49,970 nucleotides of DNA from Planctomycetota bacterium (GTDB lineage Bacteria > Planctomycetota > J058 > JAJDCQ01). The notes under the pieces are model-generated. The model had not been told where the DNA came from and did not search any database. It saw only the letters and a list, made by a program, of their open reading frames with translations. The position numbers and the translations under genes are program-made. The DNA lies in NCBI GenBank assembly GCA_029260755.1, contig JAJDCQ010000263.1:1-49970 (forward strand). The letters run 5' to 3'. Shown in pieces: positions 17,511 through 25,176 of the stretch (position 1 is its first letter; each line of letters begins with the position of its first letter).

Positions 17511-18674
17511 CTAGTCGCCGCCGGCCTCGGCGTCGAGCCAGCCATCGGAGACGAGCCGCGCCTCGATCGCCGCGGCGATGAGGTCCTGACCCCGCGCGCT
17601 CGGATGCAGGTCGTAGGGCCAGAGGAAGAGCGGCGTCGGGTCCTCGGGCTCGGCGGCGGCCATCGCATCGAACACGTCGACGGTCGGCCAGCCGAGGCGG
17701 GCGAGGAGCGAGCGCGTCCACGGCACCTCGATCCGGACGCCGTGGTCCTCGGGCTCGGACCGCAGGCGCGGGAACGTCGCGACGAGCAGCCGCGCCCCGG
17801 CCGCCTCGACCTTCGTGCGGAGCTCGACCAGCCGCTCCTCGTAGCGGGCGCGGTAGGGGCCCATCTCGTCCTCGGGCTTGAACGGATCGGTGAACTCGGG
17901 CGGGAACTCGCCGGCGCCCTCGTCCTTGGAACGAAGCCGCCAGAGCTTCACTCGCTCCTTCGCGTCGCGGACCGCGAGGCCATCGAAGAAGCGCTTCGTG
18001 GCGTCGGTGTGCTTCCTCTTCGCGCGTCGAAACGAGCGCTGGATCGGCGTCTCGGGATGGCCGATCTCGGGCTGGGTGTAGGCCTCCGCCGGCGCCAGGA
18101 GGACGACGACGCTCGGCGCGAGCGCCTCGAGGGCCGCGTCGAGATGCTCGAGCTGGTCCTCGATCTTCCACCCTCCGCAGCTCAGGTTGACGACGTCGCG
18201 AGGCGCGCCGGCGGCGGCCAGCCGTCGCTCGAGGGCGATCGGCCAGGTCTCGGCATCCGCCACCCCGTAGCCGAAGGTGACCGAGTCGCCGACGCAGAGG
18301 AGCGCCGGCGGCCGCGCCTCGCGCGCGCCCGGCCACGTCGGCCCGCGGCAGCCGTAGTCGTCGAAGTTCGCCGTGAACGCGATCTCGGGCGGCCAGAAGA
18401 CCGGCACCGAGCCGCCCGCCTTGAACTGCCCGGGATGAGCCTTCTCGAAGTCGAAGGCCGGTCGGAAGCTGCGCTCGCCCTCGCGCGGGAAGCCGGCGAG
18501 ACGAAGGACGCCCTCCGCGAGGACGAACGCGACGAGGATCGCGGGGACGCCGACCTTCAGAATCGAGAGCAAGACGAGGACGTAGTCGAGCGGACGCGAC
18601 GGCGTCGTCAGCTCCTCGTCGGTCTTGCCGTCGGCCACGGGCGGGGCTCCCAGTGCGATGGAGCGCGCGATCAT
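17511..18674 (-). CDS. Membrane-anchored SGNH hydrolase, partner of the MBOAT gene
   Basis: 387 residues from the ATG at 18674 (in-frame upstream starts, up to 18741, would lengthen the N-terminus). One membrane helix at about 31-58, then a periplasmic SGNH/GDSL domain: block I GDSVTFGYG at 129-137 with the nucleophilic Ser, an oxyanion-hole Gly and Asn in NLSCGGW, and the DLHPSARGQDL block with the catalytic Asp and His. Such proteins (AlgX/AlgJ or PatB-like) move or remove acyl groups from polysaccharide after an MBOAT protein brings the acyl group across the membrane. The MBOAT gene follows two bases later, but it has lost its core. Confidence 0.85.
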   Translation of the reverse strand: MIARSIALGAPPVADGKTDEELTTPSRPLDYVLVLLSILKVGVPAILVAFVLAEGVLRLAGFPREGERSFRPAFDFEKAHPGQFKAGGSVPVFWPPEIAFTANFDDYGCRGPTWPGAREARPPALLCVGDSVTFGYGVADAETWPIALERRLAAAGAPRDVVNLSCGGWKIEDQLEHLDAALEALAPSVVVLLAPAEAYTQPEIGHPETPIQRSFRRAKRKHTDATKRFFDGLAVRDAKERVKLWRLRSKDEGAGEFPPEFTDPFKPEDEMGPYRARYEERLVELRTKVEAAGARLLVATFPRLRSEPEDHGVRIEVPWTRSLLARLGWPTVDVFDAMAAAEPEDPTPLFLWPYDLHPSARGQDLIAAAIEARLVSDGWLDAEAGGD

Positions 18675-18730
18675 AAGGGCCGACCCGGACGGTGTCCAGA
18701 AACGCCCGCATTCGCTGCCGGCGCAGGCGT

Positions 18731-18760
18731 TTGAAGGCATCCATCGGACGAGGCTACCCT
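18731..18760 (+). promoter_or_regulatory. Possible promoter for the kinase-TPR gene
   Basis: TTGAAG at 18731-18736 and TACCCT at 18755-18760 with an 18-base spacer, 23 bases before the GTG start. The -35 matches that of the better promoter at 33399, but the -10 is weak, so this is a suggestion only. Confidence 0.3.
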
Positions 18761-18782
18761 CGCATCGGAGAGGCGGCCGCTC

Positions 18783-21404
18783 GTGCTCCAGATGCCCGCC
18801 GGCGCGCGGATCGGTCCCTACGTCGTCACCGGCTACCTCGGCCGCGGCGCGATGGGCACCGTCTACCGGGCGCGCCACGACCGGATCCCCGGCCGCGAGG
18901 CCGCCATCAAGGTCATCCCCCCGTCGACCAACCCGGCCGCCGCCGAGAGGTTTCGTCGCGAGGCGATGGCGGCGGCCCGCCTTCGACACCCCGGGATCGT
19001 CACCGTCTACGACTTCGGCGAGACGGAGACGGGCCAGCCGTTTCTCGCGATGGAGCTGGTCGAGGGCAGGTCGTTCGAGGAGATCCTTCGCGACGGGAGC
19101 GCCTCGCTGAGCGAGCGACTCCGGATCGTCGCCGAGGCCGCCCGCGCCGCTCACGTCGCCCACGAACGCGGCATCGTTCATCGCGACATCAAGCCCTCGA
19201 ACATCCTCGTCGGGATCGACGAGACGGTGAAGATCGCCGACTTCGGCCTCGCGCGATTCGTCGCGTCGAGCGCGGTGCCGCCGGACGACCAGGGCATCAC
19301 GAAGTCGGGAGCGATCCTCGGGACGCCCCTCTACATGGCCCCCGAGCAGGTCGCCGCCGAAAAGGACGTCGACGCGCGCGCCGACGTCTACTCGCTCGGA
19401 GCCACCCTCTACGAGGCCATCGCCGGGCGCGCCCCGATCGTCGCCGAGAACCTCCTCCAGATCGCCTTCGCGATCGCCAACGAGACGCCGGCGCCGGTCT
19501 CGAGCCGCGCGCCGCCGGGGCTCCTCACCCGGGCGCAGGCCCGGACGCTCGATCCGCTCTGCGCCCGGGCGACGGCCCGAGAACGCGCGGACCGATTCGG
19601 GAGCGCCGCCGAGCTCGCCGACGCGATCGCTCGGGTCTGCCCGGAGGGCGGCGGCGATGCCCGGCGTCCCGCGCGACCGGCGCGGCCTCTCGACGTCGAG
19701 CGTCCCCCCGCCGACGCGATCCCCGACGCGGCGTTCGCGCCTCTGACGATCTCGCTCGGCGCCGCCGTCACCGCCGCGGCGGTCGTCGCCGCTCTCATCA
19801 TCGGACTCGCCATCGGGCTCGTCGGCCTGAGCGCGCCCTCGGGCGCAGACGCCGAGGACGCCGGCGCGACGACGACCGCCTCGGCCCGATCCGAGCCCGA
19901 CCCGACGACCGGCGTCGCCCGGACCCGTCCCCCGCCGGCGCCGACCGAGCCCGACCCGGACGAGCGCGCCATCGCCCTCGGTCTGATCGCGCGCGCGCGG
20001 ACCGGCCTCGGCGACACCCGCCTGCACGAGGCGCGCGAGGCGGCCGACGAGGCAGTGCGACGCGCCCCCGACCTGGCGACGGCCTGGGCCGTCCGGGCGC
20101 GCACTCGCGCCCGCCAGATGGATGAGGCCGGCGCGGCGGAGGACTGGCGTCGCGCCTTCGAGCTCGAGCCTCGCCTGATCTTCGAGCACCTCCACACCGA
20201 CCTCGACCGCCAGCGCGCGAGCGTCATCTCCGTCGTCGCCGAGGGCCTCGCCGTCGCGGTCGATCGCGCCGACCCGGAGACCGCAACGCTCGCCCGCGCG
20301 GCCCGACGCGTCCGGGAGAAGGACGCCCTTCGCGCCCAGGGCGCCGTCGCGCTCATCGACGCCGTCATCGACGACGGCGACGCCGTCGCCCGCCGGGAGC
20401 GGGCCGTCGCCCGATGGGCTGCGCGCGACTTCGACGGGGCGCTCGACGATCTCGACCGGGTGATCGAGCGGACGCCCGACGATCCGGTCGCCAGGATCCT
20501 CCGCGCCCGCTACCTCCGCCGCCACGCCCGCCGGTGGGATCGCGCGCGGCGGGATGCCGAGCACGCCCGGCGGCTCCGACCGGATCTGGCCGAGCCGCTC
20601 GTCGAGCTCGGGATCCTCGCCTGGAGGCGGATGCGCGAGTCCGGCGCCCGCGAGACGATCCAGCAGGCCTCGGAGCTCGCCCCCGACGCGGCCGCGGCGA
20701 TCTACGCCCACCTCGAGCTCGGCATCGAGTCGTTCGATCACGACGCGCCGGCGGCGGATCGACGGACCACCCTAGAGATCCTCCGCCGACTCGACGCGGA
20801 GGCGACGCGCCGAGAGCCGCTGCACCCGCGCGTCGGCCTGGCGGCGGCGTGGATCGACTTCCTTCGAGGTCCGACCGCCTCGGGCGAGCCGGAGAGCGCC
20901 GAAGTCGTCCGAGGAGCCCAGCGAGCGTTCGAGTCGACGAACGCCGTCGATCCGACCTGCGACGATGCCTTCCGCCTCGTCGTCCACGTCGCCAGTACCT
21001 TCGGCGACTCGGCCTCGTTCTCCTGGGCGCTCCGCGACTGGCTGGCGGTCACCGACGACCCGGTCGAGGCGCTGATCAGCGCCGGGATCGCCGCCCGGGC
21101 CCTCGGCATGGAGACGACCGAGGCGACGTTCGAGCGGGCCCACGAGGCCGCGCCCGACGATGGCGCCGTCCACCTTCGCCACGCCGGTTCCCTGAGGACG
21201 TTCCACGCGCGCGGCGTCGAGGGCGCCGGCGCCCGGGTCGTCGAGCTGTTCGAGCGGGCGGCCGCTCTCGACGACGTCCTCATCGAGAACCACGCCGCCA
21301 GCTCCGGCCTCACTCGTCCGCAGCTCGTCCGGATGATCGAGGGGTTGGCGTCGCCGGGGGGCGCCCCGCCGGCCTCCGACGACGACGACGACGACGGTCG
21401 CTGA
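18783..21404 (+). CDS. Ser/Thr protein kinase with TPR-like C-terminal region
   Basis: 873 residues from GTG (an ATG three codons on is equally possible). Kinase at about 8-275: GRGAMG, K43, HRD at 133-135, DFG at 153-155, GTPLYMAPEQ; all active-site residues kept. An Ala/Pro/Thr-rich linker leads to one membrane helix near 322-350, then about 500 residues of TPR-type helices (for example ARRDAEHARRLRPDLAEPL). These would be periplasmic if the helix spans once. The C-terminus is a run of Asp (DDDDDD). It is divergent from the SGNH-MBOAT pair and convergent with the EEP gene. Confidence 0.92.
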   Translation: MLQMPAGARIGPYVVTGYLGRGAMGTVYRARHDRIPGREAAIKVIPPSTNPAAAERFRREAMAAARLRHPGIVTVYDFGETETGQPFLAMELVEGRSFEEILRDGSASLSERLRIVAEAARAAHVAHERGIVHRDIKPSNILVGIDETVKIADFGLARFVASSAVPPDDQGITKSGAILGTPLYMAPEQVAAEKDVDARADVYSLGATLYEAIAGRAPIVAENLLQIAFAIANETPAPVSSRAPPGLLTRAQARTLDPLCARATARERADRFGSAAELADAIARVCPEGGGDARRPARPARPLDVERPPADAIPDAAFAPLTISLGAAVTAAAVVAALIIGLAIGLVGLSAPSGADAEDAGATTTASARSEPDPTTGVARTRPPPAPTEPDPDERAIALGLIARARTGLGDTRLHEAREAADEAVRRAPDLATAWAVRARTRARQMDEAGAAEDWRRAFELEPRLIFEHLHTDLDRQRASVISVVAEGLAVAVDRADPETATLARAARRVREKDALRAQGAVALIDAVIDDGDAVARRERAVARWAARDFDGALDDLDRVIERTPDDPVARILRARYLRRHARRWDRARRDAEHARRLRPDLAEPLVELGILAWRRMRESGARETIQQASELAPDAAAAIYAHLELGIESFDHDAPAADRRTTLEILRRLDAEATRREPLHPRVGLAAAWIDFLRGPTASGEPESAEVVRGAQRAFESTNAVDPTCDDAFRLVVHVASTFGDSASFSWALRDWLAVTDDPVEALISAGIAARALGMETTEATFERAHEAAPDDGAVHLRHAGSLRTFHARGVEGAGARVVELFERAAALDDVLIENHAASSGLTRPQLVRMIEGLASPGGAPPASDDDDDDGR

Positions 21405-21438
21405 GCGACGGTCACCGCCGATCGCGCTCGGTCCGAGA

Positions 21439-22431
21439 CTACCCGCCGTCCCGGGTGATCTCGGCGACGATCGCTCGGTGGTCGGACACCGTCTCGTCGA
21501 GGACGCGGTGCTCGACGATGCGCAGGCCCTTCGACACGAAGACCCAGTCGAGACGCTCGCCGAACGATGGGAACGTGACGAGCTTCTCGTTCTCGGGCTC
21601 CCAGGTCGTGAAGCCGTGCTTCTCGACGAGGGCGCGGGCGACGTCGTCCTCGGCGCTCCACACGGCGTTGAAGTCGCCGATCAGGATTCGGGGACGCTCC
21701 TCGCGCTCGGCGAGGGTCGCGAGCATCTTCTCGATCTGCTCGCGGCGGGCGCGGGCGCTCGCGAAGTCGAGGTGGACGCTCGCGACGTCGATGACGAGCG
21801 GCTCGGAGCCGTCGTCGCCCGAGCCCGGCCACGGCATCGCCGCGACGACGAACCCCTTGTTGAACGTCGGCCAGGTCGGATCGAAGCCGATCGAGAGCGG
21901 CTCCTCCATCGGACCGCGGGTGGCGAGGGCCGTCCCGTAGGACAGGCCGAGCCCGCCGACGTGCTCGGCGCGGATGTAACGCGGCATCCCGCTCGCCGCG
22001 ACGACGTGGCCGACGTGGTCGAACCGCCCGCTCCAGACGCTCGGCCCGTCGGCCTCCTGGAACGCCACGACGTCGGGCGCCTCGGCGGCGAGGAGGGCTC
22101 CGGCACGCTCGAGGTTCGCCCGCGTCGCGCTCGTGCTCGTGAAGAGCTGGTGAAAGCCATCGGCGCGCCCGTGGGCGAGGTTCAGCGACGCGACCCGGAG
22201 CGGACGTTCGCCCGACTCGGGGCTGGGCGGCAGCGGCGCCGGCGTGTCGCCGAGGTCGGCCTCGAGGATCTCGGGGACCGCTCGCTCGGGGCCGCGGGTG
22301 CAGACCGGGATGAAGCCGCCGGCGATGAGGAGGAGGGCGAGGGCGCCGAGCGCGATGGCGAGGCGGCGCCGTTTCTTCGGTGTCTCGGGCGCGGGGGGCG
22401 CCGGCGCGGTCTCGGCGGGCTGCTCGGTCAC
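21439..22431 (-). CDS. Membrane-anchored endonuclease/exonuclease/phosphatase-family protein
   Basis: 330 residues. N-terminal membrane anchor at about 24-45 after a Pro/Glu-rich cytoplasmic tail. The EEP fold follows with all its active-site motifs: ASLNLAHGR, VVAFQEADG (Glu), IDVASVHLDF, GDFNAVW (Asp, Asn), LDWVFV and SDHRAIVAEI (Asp, His). Family members include sphingomyelinases, inositol phosphatases and DNases, all Mg-dependent phosphoesterases. The anchor puts the enzyme outside the cytoplasm, so a phospholipid or other envelope substrate seems more likely than DNA. It follows tetR on the same strand after 38 bases. Confidence 0.88.
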   Translation of the reverse strand: MTEQPAETAPAPPAPETPKKRRRLAIALGALALLLIAGGFIPVCTRGPERAVPEILEADLGDTPAPLPPSPESGERPLRVASLNLAHGRADGFHQLFTSTSATRANLERAGALLAAEAPDVVAFQEADGPSVWSGRFDHVGHVVAASGMPRYIRAEHVGGLGLSYGTALATRGPMEEPLSIGFDPTWPTFNKGFVVAAMPWPGSGDDGSEPLVIDVASVHLDFASARARREQIEKMLATLAEREERPRILIGDFNAVWSAEDDVARALVEKHGFTTWEPENEKLVTFPSFGERLDWVFVSKGLRIVEHRVLDETVSDHRAIVAEITRDGG

Positions 22432-22469
22432 GGTCGGTCAGGATACCAGACGCCCGCCGGCCCGTCGGG

Positions 22470-23174
22470 TCACGCCGTCTCCGCGAACAGCCGGTCGAGC
22501 GCCGCGTCGACGACCCAGTGGACGTGCTCGCGCCGCTCCGCTCGCGGCGCCTCGCCGAGCGGATCCTCGCCCCAGACCTCGTCGAGGGCCGGCGCGTAGG
22601 TGAAGTAGTTGATCGCGATGCTCATGAACGTGAGGAAGAAGTGCTTGCTCGCGAGCGGGCCCGCCTCGGGCAGGAGGCCGGCGAGGGCGCTCTCGACCCC
22701 GCGGTGAACCATCGCGAGGCTCTCGCGGATCCGCGGGAGGTGCCCGCCGGTGCGGCCGACCTCCTGCTGAACGAAGCGAGGGTAGGCCCGGAACTGGTCG
22801 ATGAACGCGAGCTGCGCGTCGATGAGCTGGTGGACGCGCCGGCGCGCCGCCTCGGGGTCGTCGAGCGGGGCGCCGTCCGTCCCCGGGTCGCCGTCGGGAC
22901 CCGCCGGCAGCCCGAACGCAGCGACATTGCGCTGGTAGTAGCGCTCGAGGACGCGGTCGGTCAGCTCGTCCTTGCTCTCGAAGTGATAGAAGACGAGCGC
23001 CTTGTTCACCCCCGCCCGCTCGGCGATGTCGGCGACGCTCACCCCGTCGTAACCGCGCTCGCCGAGGAGCTGGTCGGCCGCCTCGAGGATCCGTGCGGCG
23101 GTGTCGCCGCGCCGGGTGCTTCGGGCCTTCCGGCTCCCGTTTCCCTTGGTGCTCTTGGCCTTGCGCTTTGCCAT
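22470..23174 (-). CDS. TetR-family transcriptional regulator
   Basis: 234 residues. A Lys/Arg-rich N-terminus, then the TetR helix-turn-helix at about 26-72 (ARILEAADQLLGERGYDG, VADIAERAGVNKALVFYHFE, KDELTDRVLE). The C-terminal ligand domain is variable, as usual. The gene is divergent from the ThDP enzyme gene with an operator array in the 158 bases between, so it probably represses both itself and that operon until an inducer binds. The ligand cannot be read from sequence; an acyl-CoA or carbonyl product of the neighbouring enzymes is a reasonable guess. Confidence 0.92.
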   Translation of the reverse strand: MAKRKAKSTKGNGSRKARSTRRGDTAARILEAADQLLGERGYDGVSVADIAERAGVNKALVFYHFESKDELTDRVLERYYQRNVAAFGLPAGPDGDPGTDGAPLDDPEAARRRVHQLIDAQLAFIDQFRAYPRFVQQEVGRTGGHLPRIRESLAMVHRGVESALAGLLPEAGPLASKHFFLTFMSIAINYFTYAPALDEVWGEDPLGEAPRAERREHVHWVVDAALDRLFAETA

Positions 23175-23207
23175 CGCCCGTTCTCCCGATCGGTTGCCGC
23201 CCTCAGT

Positions 23208-23277
23208 TTAACCAATCGGTCAAAAAAGTGCTTGACCGATTTTGACCAATCGGTTAACTTTTTGACCGAGCGGTCAA
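23208..23277. promoter_or_regulatory. Array of TetR-type operators
   Basis: Three 16-base near-palindromes of the form TTRACC-N4-GGTYAA stand at 23208-23223 (TTAACCAATCGGTCAA), 23242-23257 (TTGACCAATCGGTTAA) and 23262-23277 (TTGACCGAGCGGTCAA). A half-site TTGACCGAT lies at 23232-23240, and a decayed copy CCGATCGGTT lies near 23187. They fill the tetR/ThDP-enzyme intergenic region, so the TetR protein encoded next to them is the obvious ligand. Confidence 0.88.
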
Positions 23278-23332
23278 GACGGCCGCGTGAGACAAGGCAA
23301 GCGAGCGCCGCTCGGGCGCAGGAGAAAGAGAC

Positions 23333-25126
23333 ATGCTCGGCCTCGGCAAGAAGGCGAAGACCGAAACCCTCACCGGCGGCGCGGCGATCGCGCGGCTCCT
23401 CGCGAACGAGGGCGCCGAGCGTGTCTTCGGGATCATCGACGGCACCTACCACGGCCTCACCAAGAGCCTCGCCCCGGCCGGGATCGAGCTCGTCAGCCCG
23501 CGCCACGAGTCCTGCGGCACGTGGATGGCCGGCGCCTACGCCCGCCTCACCGGCAAGCTCGGCGTCTGCATTGCCAGCAACGGCCCCGGCGTCGCGAACG
23601 TGCTCCCCGGCGTCGCCGTCGAGAACGCGGAAGGCAACCGCGTGATGCTGATCACGAGCTGCCGGCGCACCGGGATCGCGTATCCGGACCGCGGCGGCAC
23701 GTTCCAGAACTTCTCGCAGACCGGCGTCATCGGCGCGATGAGCAAGTTCAGCGAGAACGTGCCGAGCGCCGACCGCCTCCCCGAGGTCTTCCGGCGCGCC
23801 TTCCGCGCCGCGTTCTCGGGTCGCCCCGGGATCGTCCACGTCGACATCCCCGAGGACGTCATCAACGGCCCGATCGAGCTCCCCGCCGGCTGGGACCGCC
23901 TCCCCGAGACCTACCGGCGCGTCGATGCTCCGGCGGCGTCGGCCAACGACGTCGAGCGGGCGGCGCGGATTCTCCTCGACGCGAAGCGGCCGATGATCCA
24001 CGCCGGCAGCGGCGTCCTCCACGCCAACGCGACCGCCGAGCTCGACGCGATCGCGCGGCTGCTCCACGCGCCGGTCACCACGAGCTGGGGTGCGCGGGCG
24101 GCCGTCAGCGAGCTGGCCGGCTACGCCGTGCCGCTCACTCACCTCGAGCTCTGCAACCGCGTCCGCAACGAGGCCGACGCCGTCCTCGCCCTCGGCACGC
24201 GCCTCGGCGAGACCGACTGGTGGGGCAAGGCGCCCTACTGGGCCAAGCCCGAGGACCAGCGCTTCATCCAGGTCGACCTCGAGGAGGCCGCGATCGGCGT
24301 GAACCGCGGCGTCGACGTCGGTTCGGTCGCGTGCGTCAAGAGCTTCCTCGCCCAGCTCGGCGAGGTGATCGCCGAGCGGAAGGCGGAGATCGACGTCGCC
24401 GGCCGCCGCGCCTGGCTCGAGGAGATCGCCGACCGCAAGAGCCGCGACCGGACCAAGCTCGCGAAGAAGCACCTCGGCAAGGCCAAGCCCGGCGCCCTCG
24501 TGCCGCCCGCGGCGATCCCCTCGATCTGCCGGGAGCGCTTCTCCGACGAGAGCGTCTGCGTCCTCGACGGCGGCAACACGGCCGTCTGGGGTCACTTCTT
24601 CTACGAGACCCGTCGCCCCGGGATGCTCCTCTCGACGTTCAAGATGGGCATGCTCGGCGCCGGCGTGGCGCAGGCGAACGGCGCGGCGATCGCCCGTCCG
24701 GGCAAGCCGGTCTGCGCGCTCATCGGCGACGGCGCCATGGCGATGCAGATCCAGGAGGTCGAGACGGCCGTCCGCGAGAACCTGCACGTCGTCTTCATCG
24801 TCGTCTGCGACCGGCAGTGGGGCATGGTGAAGATGGGGCAGCAGTTCGCGAACCGCCCGATCAAGACGCTCATCAAGGGCACGCTCTCCCCCGACGAGAA
24901 CCTCAACACCGACTTCCACCAGACGGCGTTCGACGAGATCGCCAAGGCGATGGGCGCGCACGGCGAGCGGTGCCAAACGACCGAGGAGCTCGACGCCGCG
25001 CTCCGCCGCGCGATCGAGCGGGGCGGCCCGACCGTCGTTCAGGTCGAGGTGGACCGCGTCGCGCATCTCTGGGCGCCGGGCCTCCGCGAGTTCAAGGACA
25101 TGCACCAGGAGCCCTCGGGCGCCTGA
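23333..25126 (+). CDS. Thiamine diphosphate-dependent enzyme (acetolactate synthase/decarboxylase family)
   Basis: 597 residues with all three family domains. The PYR domain has the activating Glu at 59 (SPRHESCGTWMAGAYARLTG) and SNGPGVANVL. The central domain is about 200-340. The PP domain holds the ThDP-Mg motif starting GDGAMAM near 465 and closing at a VVCDRQWGM, where a Asp replaces the usual Asn pair. The family includes acetolactate synthase, benzoylformate and oxalyl-CoA decarboxylases and glyoxylate carboligase; the substrate is not evident, and I see no FAD-specific sign. The ribosome binding site is strong (AGGAGAAAGAG). It lies under the operator array and ahead of a dehydrogenase fusion. 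Confidence 0.9.
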   Translation: MLGLGKKAKTETLTGGAAIARLLANEGAERVFGIIDGTYHGLTKSLAPAGIELVSPRHESCGTWMAGAYARLTGKLGVCIASNGPGVANVLPGVAVENAEGNRVMLITSCRRTGIAYPDRGGTFQNFSQTGVIGAMSKFSENVPSADRLPEVFRRAFRAAFSGRPGIVHVDIPEDVINGPIELPAGWDRLPETYRRVDAPAASANDVERAARILLDAKRPMIHAGSGVLHANATAELDAIARLLHAPVTTSWGARAAVSELAGYAVPLTHLELCNRVRNEADAVLALGTRLGETDWWGKAPYWAKPEDQRFIQVDLEEAAIGVNRGVDVGSVACVKSFLAQLGEVIAERKAEIDVAGRRAWLEEIADRKSRDRTKLAKKHLGKAKPGALVPPAAIPSICRERFSDESVCVLDGGNTAVWGHFFYETRRPGMLLSTFKMGMLGAGVAQANGAAIARPGKPVCALIGDGAMAMQIQEVETAVRENLHVVFIVVCDRQWGMVKMGQQFANRPIKTLIKGTLSPDENLNTDFHQTAFDEIAKAMGAHGERCQTTEELDAALRRAIERGGPTVVQVEVDRVAHLWAPGLREFKDMHQEPSGA

Positions 25127-25176
25127 CCCCCGACCGCCGCCGCCAACCGCCCCGCCGACCTCTCGGGAGACGACCG

